Assembly (NCBI RefSeq): GCF_002288325.1
Contig: NZ_CP016780.1
Location: forward strand, 372,001-436,000
Source of the DNA: Candidatus Planktophila lacus
Lineage (GTDB): Bacteria > Actinomycetota > Actinomycetes > Nanopelagicales > Nanopelagicaceae
Length of the DNA: 64,000 nucleotides
Direction of reading: 5' to 3'
The position numbers were made by a program, and so were the translations under genes. The stretch's first letter is position 1, and each line of letters begins with the position of its first letter. Of this stretch, positions 46,698 through 54,802 are shown piece after piece. The notes under the pieces were generated by a model, which searched no databases, was not told the origin of the DNA, and worked only from the letters and a program-made list of their open reading frames with translations.

Positions 46698-47681
46698 ATG
46701 GAACGCACTTTAATAACCGTCCCACCAGCGATTCCGATGGTCTCACTCATCGGAGCAAACGATGCCAACTTACGAGCGATCGAAGCGGCTTTCCCAAGCG
46801 TTAACATCACAGTTCGCAGTAACGAGATAACTCTGCGCGGACCACATATTGATTGCTTAGCAATTGAAAAGTTATTTGCTGAGATGTCCTTGGTTATTCG
46901 CTCTGGACAATCTCTAACAGTTGATGCAGTTGCACGCAGTATCGCAATGCTCGGCCAAGAACCTGCGGAAAGCCCTGCCGAAGTCTTATCTTTAAATATC
47001 GTCTCTAACCGCGGTCGCACCATCAGACCAAAGACGGCAAATCAGAAACACTATGTTGATGCGATCGAAGATAACACCATTACCTTTGGAATCGGCCCTG
47101 CCGGTACCGGTAAGACTTATCTAGCAATGGCGAAAGCGGTTGCCGCTTTGCAAGCGAAGAAGGTAAATCGAATAGTTCTAACGCGCCCAGCGGTTGAAGC
47201 CGGTGAGAGTTTAGGTTTTCTACCTGGCACTTTAAGCGAGAAGATCGATCCGTATCTGCGCCCGCTCTTTGATGCGCTGCACGACATGATCGATGTTGAT
47301 TCGATTCCGCGCTTGATTCAGACCGGGGTTATCGAAGTAGCACCGCTGGCTTATATGCGTGGCCGTACCTTAAATGATTCATTTATTATCTTGGATGAAG
47401 CACAGAACACCACACCTGAGCAGATGAAGATGTTCTTAACGCGTTTAGGTTTTGGTTCCAAGATGGTCGTGACGGGCGATGTGACACAGATCGATCTTCC
47501 AAATGGAGCAAAGTCAGGGCTTCGCGTCATCACCGATATCTTGCAAGATATTGATGACATCGCATTTATGGAGTTAACTGCAGAAGATGTGGTTCGCCAC
47601 CGCTTGATCGGCGATATCGTCAAGGCTTACGAGAAATTTGATGCGGCAAAGGCCGCACCTCGTAATATCCGAAACTCCTAA
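46698..47681 (+). CDS. phoH: PhoH-family ATPase
   Basis: A 327-aa P-loop ATPase. The N-terminal KH-like part precedes the Walker A motif GIGPAGTGKTYLAMAKAVA near residue 130. The Walker B region is FIILDEAQNTTPEQMKMFLT near residue 225, followed by the sensor VVTGDVTQIDLP. PhoH proteins are RNA-linked ATPases, and this genomic link to ybeY suggests a role in RNA processing. It is followed by ybeY after 13 bp. Confidence 0.93.
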   Translation: MERTLITVPPAIPMVSLIGANDANLRAIEAAFPSVNITVRSNEITLRGPHIDCLAIEKLFAEMSLVIRSGQSLTVDAVARSIAMLGQEPAESPAEVLSLNIVSNRGRTIRPKTANQKHYVDAIEDNTITFGIGPAGTGKTYLAMAKAVAALQAKKVNRIVLTRPAVEAGESLGFLPGTLSEKIDPYLRPLFDALHDMIDVDSIPRLIQTGVIEVAPLAYMRGRTLNDSFIILDEAQNTTPEQMKMFLTRLGFGSKMVVTGDVTQIDLPNGAKSGLRVITDILQDIDDIAFMELTAEDVVRHRLIGDIVKAYEKFDAAKAAPRNIRNS

Positions 47682-47694
47682 TTTAAATCCACTA

Positions 47695-48132
47695 ATGACT
47701 ATAGAAATCACCAATAAATCTGGCGAACTCGTGCCCGCAGATCAAGTGCGTACCTTGCTTGGCCACAGTCTGGCGCAGTTAAAGCTAAACCCAGAATGCG
47801 AAGTTAACTTAGTTTTTGTAGATGAAAACGAGATGACCGAACTACACATTAAATGGATGGATGAACCAGGTCCTACCGATGTTCTCTCATTTCCCATGGA
47901 TATGCCGGCAGCGGCAGGCGATGCGGTGACGCTCGGAGATATTGTGATTGCGCCAACTGTGGCAGCGCGCCAAGCAGCAACTGCCGGACACTCTGCCGAA
48001 CACGAAATCTTTATCTTGGCCGCACACGGCTTGCTACATATCTTGGGATATGACCACGCCAACAAGGAAGATGAAAAAGTTATGTTCGCCCTACAAGAAG
48101 ATCTAGTTAAGAACTGGCAGGCAAGTGCATGA
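47695..48132 (+). CDS. ybeY: Endoribonuclease YbeY (16S rRNA maturation)
   Basis: A 145-aa metalloenzyme. The zinc site is the motif HGLLHILGYDH near residue 112, and TDVLSFPMD near residue 60 is also conserved. ATG 47695 fits the family start; an upstream ATG at 47638 would put 19 residues over phoH and is less likely. The stop overlaps the CBS-protein start by 4 bp. Confidence 0.95.
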   Translation: MTIEITNKSGELVPADQVRTLLGHSLAQLKLNPECEVNLVFVDENEMTELHIKWMDEPGPTDVLSFPMDMPAAAGDAVTLGDIVIAPTVAARQAATAGHSAEHEIFILAAHGLLHILGYDHANKEDEKVMFALQEDLVKNWQASA

Positions 48133-49409
48133 ATGCGGTAAATATCAGCGCCATCGTTGCTCTAATTGCATTTGCCGGCTTTCTTGCCGCATCTGAATCA
48201 GCGCTGACTTCAATCTCACGCGTCTTAATTGAAGAACTCGAAAGCAAGCGCGGGGGACACCTTCTAAAGAAGTACTCACAACATCCTTCGCGCTATCTCA
48301 ATGTGTTGCTGCTTGTCCGCAAGATCTGCGAATTTTCTGCAGGCGCGCTTCTAGCAGTTGCGCTCTTGCGCGAATATTCATCTGCACAAGCGATGATCGC
48401 AACTGTTGTCATCATGGTTGTTCTCTCATATGTGGTCGTCGGCGTTGGTCCACGCACCTTGGGTCGCCAGCAACCACATAAATGGGCGCGCGCCGGAATA
48501 TCTGTCGCTTACTTCTTGGCCTTTATCTTGGGTCCAGTGACAAACCTGCTTATTGCAATCGGTAACGCGATAACACCAGGTAAGGGTTTTCGTGGTGGTC
48601 CATTTACCAATGAAGCAGAACTTCGCGATCTAGTAGATCAAGCGCACGAGCGCGGTTTAGTGGAATCAGATGAACACGAGATGATCCACTCGGTATTTGA
48701 ACTCGGCGACACCTTGGTACGCGAACTCATGGTTCACCGCACAGATATGGTCTGGATCGAAGGCGATAAGACTCTGCGCCAAGCGTTATCACTGGCACTC
48801 CGCAGCGGTTATTCACGCGTTCCTGTCGTCGGTGAAAACCTCGACAAGATTATCGGTATTGCCTACGTTAAAGATTTAGCAAAGCGCGCACTTGATCATC
48901 ATGAAGCAGAGACAACTGAAAAAGTTGAGCAACATATGCGCCCTGCTGTATTCGTTCCTGAGATCAAGATCGCGGCTGAACTGCTAAAAGAGATGCAGCG
49001 CGATCAGATCCACTTAGCGATAGTTGTGGATGAGTACGGTGGAACTGCCGGAATCATCACGATTGAAGACATCATTGAAGAGATCGTCGGTGAGATTACT
49101 GACGAATTCGATGATGGCGAAGAAGCATTTACCTGGATTAATGAAAACAAGGCTCGCGCAAAAGCGACGCTGCATATTGAAGATCTTGCCGATGAGTTAA
49201 AGATCGAGATCGAGAAGGAAGATTTCGAAGATGTCGACACCATTGGTGGCTTGATGGCGCAGAAGCTCGGGCGCGTTCCAATCGCAGGAAGCACAATTTC
49301 TATGCTGGGTTGGTCGATTACATCAGAGCGTCCTGTTGGCCGCCGTCGTAAAATAAGTTCGGTAATCATTGAACGCATTAAAGATGGCGAGGTTGATGAA
49401 CATGAGTAA
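48129..49409 (+). CDS. Hemolysin/CorC-type CBS-domain membrane protein
   Basis: A 426-aa protein of the CNNM/DUF21 group. Three or four N-terminal membrane segments (ISAIVALIAFAGFLAASESAL onwards) precede a CBS pair, with VRELMVHRTDMVWIEGDKTL near residue 197 and IVVDEYGGTAGIITIEDIIE near 300. A CorC/HlyC C-terminal domain ends the protein. Members are linked to magnesium or cobalt efflux. The name hemolysin is historical. The stop lies within the next gene's start region (8-bp overlap). Confidence 0.88.
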   Translation: MNAVNISAIVALIAFAGFLAASESALTSISRVLIEELESKRGGHLLKKYSQHPSRYLNVLLLVRKICEFSAGALLAVALLREYSSAQAMIATVVIMVVLSYVVVGVGPRTLGRQQPHKWARAGISVAYFLAFILGPVTNLLIAIGNAITPGKGFRGGPFTNEAELRDLVDQAHERGLVESDEHEMIHSVFELGDTLVRELMVHRTDMVWIEGDKTLRQALSLALRSGYSRVPVVGENLDKIIGIAYVKDLAKRALDHHEAETTEKVEQHMRPAVFVPEIKIAAELLKEMQRDQIHLAIVVDEYGGTAGIITIEDIIEEIVGEITDEFDDGEEAFTWINENKARAKATLHIEDLADELKIEIEKEDFEDVDTIGGLMAQKLGRVPIAGSTISMLGWSITSERPVGRRRKISSVIIERIKDGEVDEHE

Positions 49410-49740
49410 TGCTGATTCAGCTAACCTCTTTGAAAACCCAGAGGATCAAAAGTTAGCAACTCTTGCTACATCAACTTTGGCACGCTCTGGCGCAAAGCAA
49501 GCAGCCGCTCTGCGCGATTCAACAGGTCGCACCTATGTTGCAATAAATGTGGCATCACCTGAATTAACTCTCGATGCAGTTGAAGCGGTATTTGTTGTCG
49601 CCTTGGCATCACAGATTTCTGGAATTGAAGGCGTTGTCTATGCAGGTTTGCCCGATGCCAAAGTTGCGGTAATCAAGGAACACTCAGCGCAAGCAACGCT
49701 CTTTCATATCGATGCAAGTGGAAGTGTGACAAGGGCGTAA
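49402..49740 (+). CDS. Cytidine deaminase-like protein lacking catalytic residues
   Basis: A 112-aa protein that matches the actinobacterial cytidine deaminase-like family found beside era. LATLATSTLARSGAKQAAAL and STGRTYVAINVASPELTLDA correspond to the fold's first helix and strand. The zinc-binding motifs (H/C-A-E and P-C-x-x-C) are absent and the protein has no cysteines. It should therefore be catalytically inactive. An alternative ATG lies at 49396. It overlaps the CBS gene by 8 bp. In many Actinobacteria era follows; here a FAH-family gene does. Confidence 0.75.
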   Translation: MSNADSANLFENPEDQKLATLATSTLARSGAKQAAALRDSTGRTYVAINVASPELTLDAVEAVFVVALASQISGIEGVVYAGLPDAKVAVIKEHSAQATLFHIDASGSVTRA

Positions 49741-49749
49741 GATAGCCCA

Positions 49750-50538
49750 ATGCGTATTGTTCGCTTCTCACCAGGTCCTGAATCAGGTTTAGGTACCGAC
49801 CCGTTATTCGGCATCCTCGAAGATGACAATCAGATCAGCGTTATCTCAGGCGATCCGATCTATCACGGCGTTACCAAGACAGCGGCAAAGGTCGAGCTAA
49901 CTAAGGTTCGCCTGCTTGCCCCAGTTATTCCGCGCAGCAAGATCGTTGCCGTCGGAAAGAACTACGCCGATCATGCAAAAGAGATGGGCTCAGAAGTTCC
50001 GAAAGAACCAATCATCTTCTTGAAACCAAATACTTCTGTCATCGGCCCCGGCGACACCATTGTCTGGCCCGCTATGGCGCCAACTATTGATTACGAAGCA
50101 GAGCTAGCAGTTGTTATCGGTCGCGTCTGTAAAGATGTGCCAAAAGAGCGCGTACATGAAGTTATTTATGGTTACACCTTGGCTAATGACATCACTTGTC
50201 GCGAGCTACAGAAGAGCGATGGCCAATGGGCGCGCGCTAAAGGCTTTGATACCTTCTGCCCAATCGGTCCTTGGATTGAAACTGATTTCGTACCGGGCAC
50301 ACAACGAATATTTTCGGAAGTAAATGGCGAGATTCGCCAAGATGCAACCCTAGATCAGATGATCTTTAGCGTCAGCGATATCGTGGTCTTTGTTTCACAG
50401 ATCATGACTTTATTACCGGGCGATGTAATCATCACCGGAACCCCAGCAGGAATTGGACCGCTCATCGAACGTGGCAACGTCGTTGTCGGAATCGATGGAC
50501 TTGGCCAACTAACAAATAAGGTGAGTGCAAAACCGTGA
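49750..50538 (+). CDS. Fumarylacetoacetate hydrolase-family protein
   Basis: A 262-aa enzyme of the FAH C-terminal superfamily. The metal/substrate motif VAVGKNYADHAKEMGSEVP is near residue 74, IDYEAELAVVIGRVCKDV is near 115, and DITCRELQK, AKGFDTFCPIGPWI and GDVIITGTPAGIGPL follow. Enzymes of this group hydrolyse or decarboxylate beta-keto acids (fumarylpyruvate, oxaloacetate or homoprotocatechuate pathway compounds). The substrate is not readable. It overlaps gltX by 4 bp and precedes it in many Actinobacteria. Confidence 0.88.
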   Translation: MRIVRFSPGPESGLGTDPLFGILEDDNQISVISGDPIYHGVTKTAAKVELTKVRLLAPVIPRSKIVAVGKNYADHAKEMGSEVPKEPIIFLKPNTSVIGPGDTIVWPAMAPTIDYEAELAVVIGRVCKDVPKERVHEVIYGYTLANDITCRELQKSDGQWARAKGFDTFCPIGPWIETDFVPGTQRIFSEVNGEIRQDATLDQMIFSVSDIVVFVSQIMTLLPGDVIITGTPAGIGPLIERGNVVVGIDGLGQLTNKVSAKP

Positions 50539-52007
50539 GTACTAATACAACTGCTAAAAAGGTAAAAGTACGTTTCGCACCTTCACCAACTGGCGACCTA
50601 CACGTCGGAAATATCCGTACCGCCCTTTTTGATTGGGCTTACGCACGCCACACAGGTGGCACATTCTTATTCCGTATTGAAGATACCGATACAACTCGCG
50701 TTACCGATGAATACATCCAAGCAGCGATCGATACTCTGAAATGGCTCGGCTTGAATTGGGATGAGGGTCCAGAAGTAGGTGGCGAAAATGGTCCTTACTT
50801 ACAATCGCAGCGTTTAGATATCTACGCACACTGGGCGCAGAAGTTTCTTGATCAGAAAGATGCTTACCACTGCTACTGCTCACCAGATGAGTTAGAGGCG
50901 GTACGCGAAGCACAACGCGCTGCAAATGTGGCACCTGGTTACAACGGCCACTGCCGCGAGCTAACTGCTGATCAAATCGCAGCGTATAAAGCGCAGGGAC
51001 GTGAAGCAGTTGTCCGCATGCGCATGCCTGATGGAACAACGACATTTACCGACGAGATCCGTGGCGACGTTACCTTCGATCATAAATTCGTACCTGACTT
51101 CGTTCTAGTTCGCGCCGATGGTTCACCGCTCTACACGCTGGCTGTTGCCGTCGATGATGTTTTGATGAAGGTCACCCACGTACTGCGCGGAGAAGATCTA
51201 CTTTCCTCAACGCCACGACAGATCCGCGTTTATCAGGCGATGGGCGTTGCTATTGAAGATTATCCAATCTTTGCTCACCTGCCATTCGTTATGGGCCAGG
51301 ACAATGCCAAGCTGTCTAAGCGCAACGGTGAAGTTTCGATTGCTTGGTATCGCGAACAAGGTTATTTGCCAGAGGCGATCTGTAATTACTTAGCGCTACT
51401 TGGTTGGTCACCTGGAGATGATCGCGAAAATGTCACAATGGCCGAACTCTGCGAACTCTTTACCGTAGATAAGGTGCACTCTTCACCTGCCCGATTTGAT
51501 ATGAAGAAGTTGGAAGCGATCAACGGCGACAAGATCCGTGCCCTAACCCTTGATGAATTCCTTAAGTGGTCGCTGCCATTCTTAACTAAGGCAAATGTGA
51601 TCACCGGAAGCGATTCTGAGATCGCACTTGTTAAGCAGGCGCTGCCGCTTATTCAAGAGCGCATCGTTAAGTTGGATGAAGTTCCTGCGATGTTGCGCTT
51701 CTTATTTGTTAAGGATTTCAAAGTTGAGGAAGCATCGCTTTCAAAGGTTACCGATAGCGCATCAAAGGACGTGTTAAAGCGTTCACTTGCTGAGCTAACA
51801 CCGCTTACAACTTGGAACCACGAGAGCATCGAAGCCGCACTTCGCACATCACTTATTGAAGAGATGGGGCTTAAGCCACGCATTGCATTCGGTGCAGTTC
51901 GTATCGCAACAACCGGCAGCACCATTTCACCACCGCTCTTTGAGTCGATGGAGTTGCTCGGAAAAGATGCGTCGCTGGCTCGAATTTCAGCGGCGATAGC
52001 GCTTTAA
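50535..52007 (+). CDS. gltX: Glutamyl-tRNA synthetase
   Basis: A 490-aa class Ib synthetase. The HIGH-type motif is PSPTGDLHVGNIRTALFDWA near residue 14, and the KMSKS-type motif is DNAKLSKRNGEVS near residue 257. Arginine and glutamate residues in FRIEDTDTTRV are conserved. In most Actinobacteria this enzyme also charges tRNA-Gln for the amidotransferase route. It is followed 29 bp later by tRNA-Gln and tRNA-Glu genes. Start GTG 50535. Confidence 0.96.
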   Translation: MSTNTTAKKVKVRFAPSPTGDLHVGNIRTALFDWAYARHTGGTFLFRIEDTDTTRVTDEYIQAAIDTLKWLGLNWDEGPEVGGENGPYLQSQRLDIYAHWAQKFLDQKDAYHCYCSPDELEAVREAQRAANVAPGYNGHCRELTADQIAAYKAQGREAVVRMRMPDGTTTFTDEIRGDVTFDHKFVPDFVLVRADGSPLYTLAVAVDDVLMKVTHVLRGEDLLSSTPRQIRVYQAMGVAIEDYPIFAHLPFVMGQDNAKLSKRNGEVSIAWYREQGYLPEAICNYLALLGWSPGDDRENVTMAELCELFTVDKVHSSPARFDMKKLEAINGDKIRALTLDEFLKWSLPFLTKANVITGSDSEIALVKQALPLIQERIVKLDEVPAMLRFLFVKDFKVEEASLSKVTDSASKDVLKRSLAELTPLTTWNHESIEAALRTSLIEEMGLKPRIAFGAVRIATTGSTISPPLFESMELLGKDASLARISAAIAL

Positions 52008-52036
52008 TTTTTGGGGTATTCTTACCCCTGTTGTAA

Positions 52037-52108
52037 TGGGGTATGGGGTAATTGGCAGCCCTGCTGATTCTGGTTCAGTAAGTCTAGGTTCGAGTCCTGG
52101 TACCCCAG
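52037..52108 (+). tRNA. tRNA-Gln (anticodon CTG)
   Basis: A cloverleaf is visible: acceptor TGGGGTA/TACCCCA, anticodon stem GCTGA/TCAGT with loop TTCTGGT (anticodon CTG), T-loop GTTCGAGTC and discriminator G. The U1-A72 pair is typical of tRNA-Gln. CCA is not encoded. It follows gltX by 29 bp. Confidence 0.94.
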
Positions 52109-52156
52109 CGCAGTACCCAAGCACCACCGCAATAAAGAGCAGTAAAAATGTACTAG

Positions 52157-52229
52157 GGCCCCGTCGTCTAGCGGCCTAGGACTCTGGCTTCTCAAGTCAG
52201 CTACGAGGGTTCGAATCCCTTCGGGGCTA
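52157..52229 (+). tRNA. tRNA-Glu (anticodon CTC)
   Basis: A cloverleaf: acceptor GGCCCCG/CGGGGCT with a G-U first pair, D-arm GTCTAGCGGCCTAGGAC, anticodon stem CTGGC/GTCAG with loop TTCTCAA (anticodon CTC), T-arm GAGGG/CCCTT and discriminator A. CCA is not encoded. It lies 48 bp after tRNA-Gln and ends 7 bp before a terminator. Confidence 0.95.
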
Positions 52230-52236
52230 CAAAAGC

Positions 52237-52287
52237 AACAGAGCGCCAACTGGAGTTAACCTTCAGGAGGCGCTTTGTTCATTTTTT
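52237..52287 (+). terminator. Rho-independent terminator after tRNA-Glu
   Basis: AACAGAGCGCC (52237-52247) pairs with GGCGCTTTGTT (52269-52279), with one wobble pair. An inner CTGGA/TTCAG stem continues the hairpin, and a six-T run follows (52282-52287). It should end the gltX-tRNA-Gln-tRNA-Glu transcript. Confidence 0.85.
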
Positions 52288-52330
52288 GAAGTCTGTAATT
52301 CTTCTGCAAGCCTTTCACTCTACACGGGCC

Positions 52331-52370
52331 GTTCACAGGTTCTTCAATTCAGTTAACCTGTTTGTTAATA
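52331..52370 (+). promoter_or_regulatory. Possible Pho-box-like repeats upstream of the PhoX-like gene
   Basis: GTTCACAGGTT (52331), CTTCA (52342), GTTAACCTGTT (52352) and GTTAATAAT (52364) give four similar half-sites spaced 10-12 bp apart. This resembles the roughly 11-bp direct repeats bound by PhoP in Actinobacteria. Alternatively ACAGGTT/AACCTGT (52335-52341 and 52355-52361) is an inverted repeat. A phosphatase downstream fits phosphate control. The matches to the GTTCAYYYR pattern are partial. Confidence 0.35.
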
Positions 52371-52434
52371 ATCAAAAGATTAGATCTCCTCGTTGTAACC
52401 CACAACTAACTAAATTCTAACGAGGAGAATTAAA

Positions 52435-54039
52435 GTGAATATTTCAAAAGCTAAGCGTGGAATTGCTGTAATTTCAGCTACTGCGTTTCTAGCAATTTCA
52501 GCGGCGCCCGCCAATGCGGCTGCGCCGGTTTACATGGAGGCCGTTGCCACATCAGCAACACTCACTCCAATCACCTCAGCCGGCGACATGATCGGCACCT
52601 ACCTAGTTCCAGGAATTCCTGACGGATTAGGTGTAATCAAGAACGGAAACTCACTTCGCATCATCACAAACCACGAATGGAGCGCAACTAACGCTGTTGC
52701 TGCAGGTCGCACAACTGCTGGTGGCCTCGTCTCAGGTTCATTCTTGAGCGATATGACCTATGACATCGCATCAAGTAAGGTGACCAAGGCTGTTGATCTA
52801 TTTAAAGATGTCGTTTGGTATGACTACGCATCTGGCAAGTACGGACAGAACCCAGGCGCTCCTGCAAGTGCTGCGGTTAAAGATTCATATGGAACCCTAA
52901 ATCACTCTTATCTACTTAATCGTTTCTGCTCAGGTTCTCTAGCTCCAGCAGGATCATTCTTTGACAAGACATCTGGCTTCGGCGTTAACGATGCAGTGTT
53001 TCTTGCCGGAGAAGAAGGCGGAGATGAATCTCGCGCATTCGCTACAAACTTAACAACTGGTCAACTAGTTCAGCTTCCAGCTCTTGGGTTGGCTGCTTGG
53101 GAAAACGTCATCCCTGCGCCAACTAAGGGTAAGACAACTGTGCTCATGACCAACGAAGATGGCGCTGCGACAGATAGCCAGCAATGGATGTACGTCGGAA
53201 CAAAGACCAAGACTGGTGCCTGGTATGAAAAAGCGGGCTTTACAAATGGAAAGTCATACGTTCTAGCAGCGACTGCAGATGCAGTTGTAGCAAACGACAA
53301 TGAAATCCGCACAAAGTACGGAAAGAACAAACCTTTCCCAATCACATTCGCTGAAGTGAACACGAAGGCAAATGGTAAGGATCAGAATATCGAAGCCAAC
53401 GCTAAGGGTATTGAACTCTCACGCGTTGAAGATGGTCACTTTGATCCAAATAAGCCAAATGATTACTACTTCGTAACAACTGAATCAAATAAGGATCCAA
53501 AGGCAACTGCTGCTAACCCAGCAACTCCAACAGTTTCACGTGATGGTGGAGCCCTATGGCGCATACGCTTCAAGGATGTTTCAAAGCCACTAAGCGGCGC
53601 AACTCTAGAGATGTTGCTTGATGGTTCAGAAGATATCTACATGTCAAAGCCAGATAACATTGCAGTAGATTCACTTGGAAACGTCCTAATCCAAGAAGAT
53701 CCAGGCAACAATGCACACGTTGCACGTATCGTTTCTTACCGCATTAGCGATGGCAAGCTAGCAACAATTGCTCAATTCGACTCAAAGTACTTCGATTCAA
53801 CTCGCCCTAACTACATCACTCAAGATGAAGAATCATCGGGAATTATCGAGGTCAGCAATGAATTGCGTACTTCAAAGAACGATAAGGCTAGTTACTACAT
53901 GTATGTAGCTCAGATCCACGCAACACCTGCAAAGGCTCGTCCAGATATGGCTGCAGATGATGCAACCCTGGCCAAGGCTGTTGAAGGTGGACAGTGGTAC
54001 ATCTTGAAGATTACGAACTGGACTGACGTCTATAAGTAA
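52435..54039 (+). CDS. Secreted PhoX-like phosphatase (DUF839-type)
   Basis: A 534-aa exported protein. Residues 1-29 form a signal peptide with a PANA cleavage site. The mature part resembles PhoX/DUF839 beta-propellers: ITNHEWSATN near residue 76 (cf. NHEYT), GTLNHSYLLNRFCSG near 150, a GEEGGDESRAF acidic cluster near 196, EDGHFDPNKPNDYYFV near 331, GALWRIRFKD and PDNIAVDSLGNVLIQEDPG near 410. PhoX enzymes release phosphate from many organic esters with calcium and iron. Assignment is by motif resemblance only. It starts at GTG with GAGGAGAA upstream and is monocistronic. Confidence 0.6.
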   Translation: MNISKAKRGIAVISATAFLAISAAPANAAAPVYMEAVATSATLTPITSAGDMIGTYLVPGIPDGLGVIKNGNSLRIITNHEWSATNAVAAGRTTAGGLVSGSFLSDMTYDIASSKVTKAVDLFKDVVWYDYASGKYGQNPGAPASAAVKDSYGTLNHSYLLNRFCSGSLAPAGSFFDKTSGFGVNDAVFLAGEEGGDESRAFATNLTTGQLVQLPALGLAAWENVIPAPTKGKTTVLMTNEDGAATDSQQWMYVGTKTKTGAWYEKAGFTNGKSYVLAATADAVVANDNEIRTKYGKNKPFPITFAEVNTKANGKDQNIEANAKGIELSRVEDGHFDPNKPNDYYFVTTESNKDPKATAANPATPTVSRDGGALWRIRFKDVSKPLSGATLEMLLDGSEDIYMSKPDNIAVDSLGNVLIQEDPGNNAHVARIVSYRISDGKLATIAQFDSKYFDSTRPNYITQDEESSGIIEVSNELRTSKNDKASYYMYVAQIHATPAKARPDMAADDATLAKAVEGGQWYILKITNWTDVYK

Positions 54040-54061
54040 TACTTTCTTGCGAGGGATAAGG

Positions 54062-54095
54062 AAAGAGGCCAGACGATCCTGGCCTCTTTTCTTTT
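54062..54095. terminator. Terminator between PhoX-like and SDR genes
   Basis: AAAGAGGCCAG (54062-54072) pairs perfectly with CTGGCCTCTTT (54079-54089) around a 6-nt loop, then TTTTCTTTT-like bases follow on the plus strand. It ends the PhoX-like transcript and may also act on the convergent operon (A-rich side upstream). Confidence 0.88.
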
Positions 54096-54097
54096 GC

Positions 54098-54802
54098 TTA
54101 CCAAGAGTTAGCGCCTAAGCCACCATCGAAGTCGTAAGTACTTCCGGTGGCCCAGGCATTTGCATCAGATAATAAAAATTCAGTAACTCCGACAACTTCA
54201 CTAGCTGATGCATAACGTCCTAGCGGTGTTGCAGCCTTCCAAGCAGCAACGCCTTCTGGCCAGGCCTGATCAATTCCATCGCGACCGATTAAACCTAAAC
54301 GCAGTCCAAGTACGCGCATCGGTGCATGTGCGCGAGATGCCGAACGCGTTAATACATCTAATGCCGCCTTACTTGCGCCATAAATTTCATGGCCCGCGCG
54401 GGGATTTAAGGCTTCAACTGATGAAATATTTAGAACTACCTTTACTCCAGATTTCGCTGCTTCATCGATAATCTCTTTTGGCGCATCAACGTTGATTCGC
54501 ATCATAAGTTCTATTTCAGAGCGCGATGCGGCAGCCGGATCGAGGATCGCTTGGTTAGCCGCATTATTGATTACATAATCTAACTTTCCTGCACGCGCCA
54601 GCGCTTCTTGCACTAGTGAGATTCCAGATTTGGTAACAGAGAGATCCTCGGCAATGACATGTAAATTTGGACGGGCATGGATCTCGCCAGTATTTACTTG
54701 GGCGCAGACGGTGAAGCCAAGTTCTAGAAAGCGATCAACGTAGGAGCTCCCAATGAAGCCAGAGGCACCGGTTATTAGGATGCTGTTGCCAGCAAAGTTC
54801 AT
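54098..54802 (-). CDS. Short-chain dehydrogenase/reductase
   Basis: A 234-aa SDR. The cofactor motif ITGASGFIGSSYVDRFLELG is near residue 9, NAANQAIL replaces NNAG near 82, the catalytic serine is in LNISSVEALNP near 128 and YGASKAALDVL near 141 gives YxxxK. The C-terminal end ATGSTYDFDGGLGAN is typical of SDRs that carry substrate-binding loops. It is the last gene of the nucleoside operon and overlaps the amidohydrolase by 4 bp. The substrate is unknown; a sugar or ribose-derived product is a guess from context. Confidence 0.83.
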   Translation of the reverse strand: MNFAGNSILITGASGFIGSSYVDRFLELGFTVCAQVNTGEIHARPNLHVIAEDLSVTKSGISLVQEALARAGKLDYVINNAANQAILDPAAASRSEIELMMRINVDAPKEIIDEAAKSGVKVVLNISSVEALNPRAGHEIYGASKAALDVLTRSASRAHAPMRVLGLRLGLIGRDGIDQAWPEGVAAWKAATPLGRYASASEVVGVTEFLLSDANAWATGSTYDFDGGLGANSW

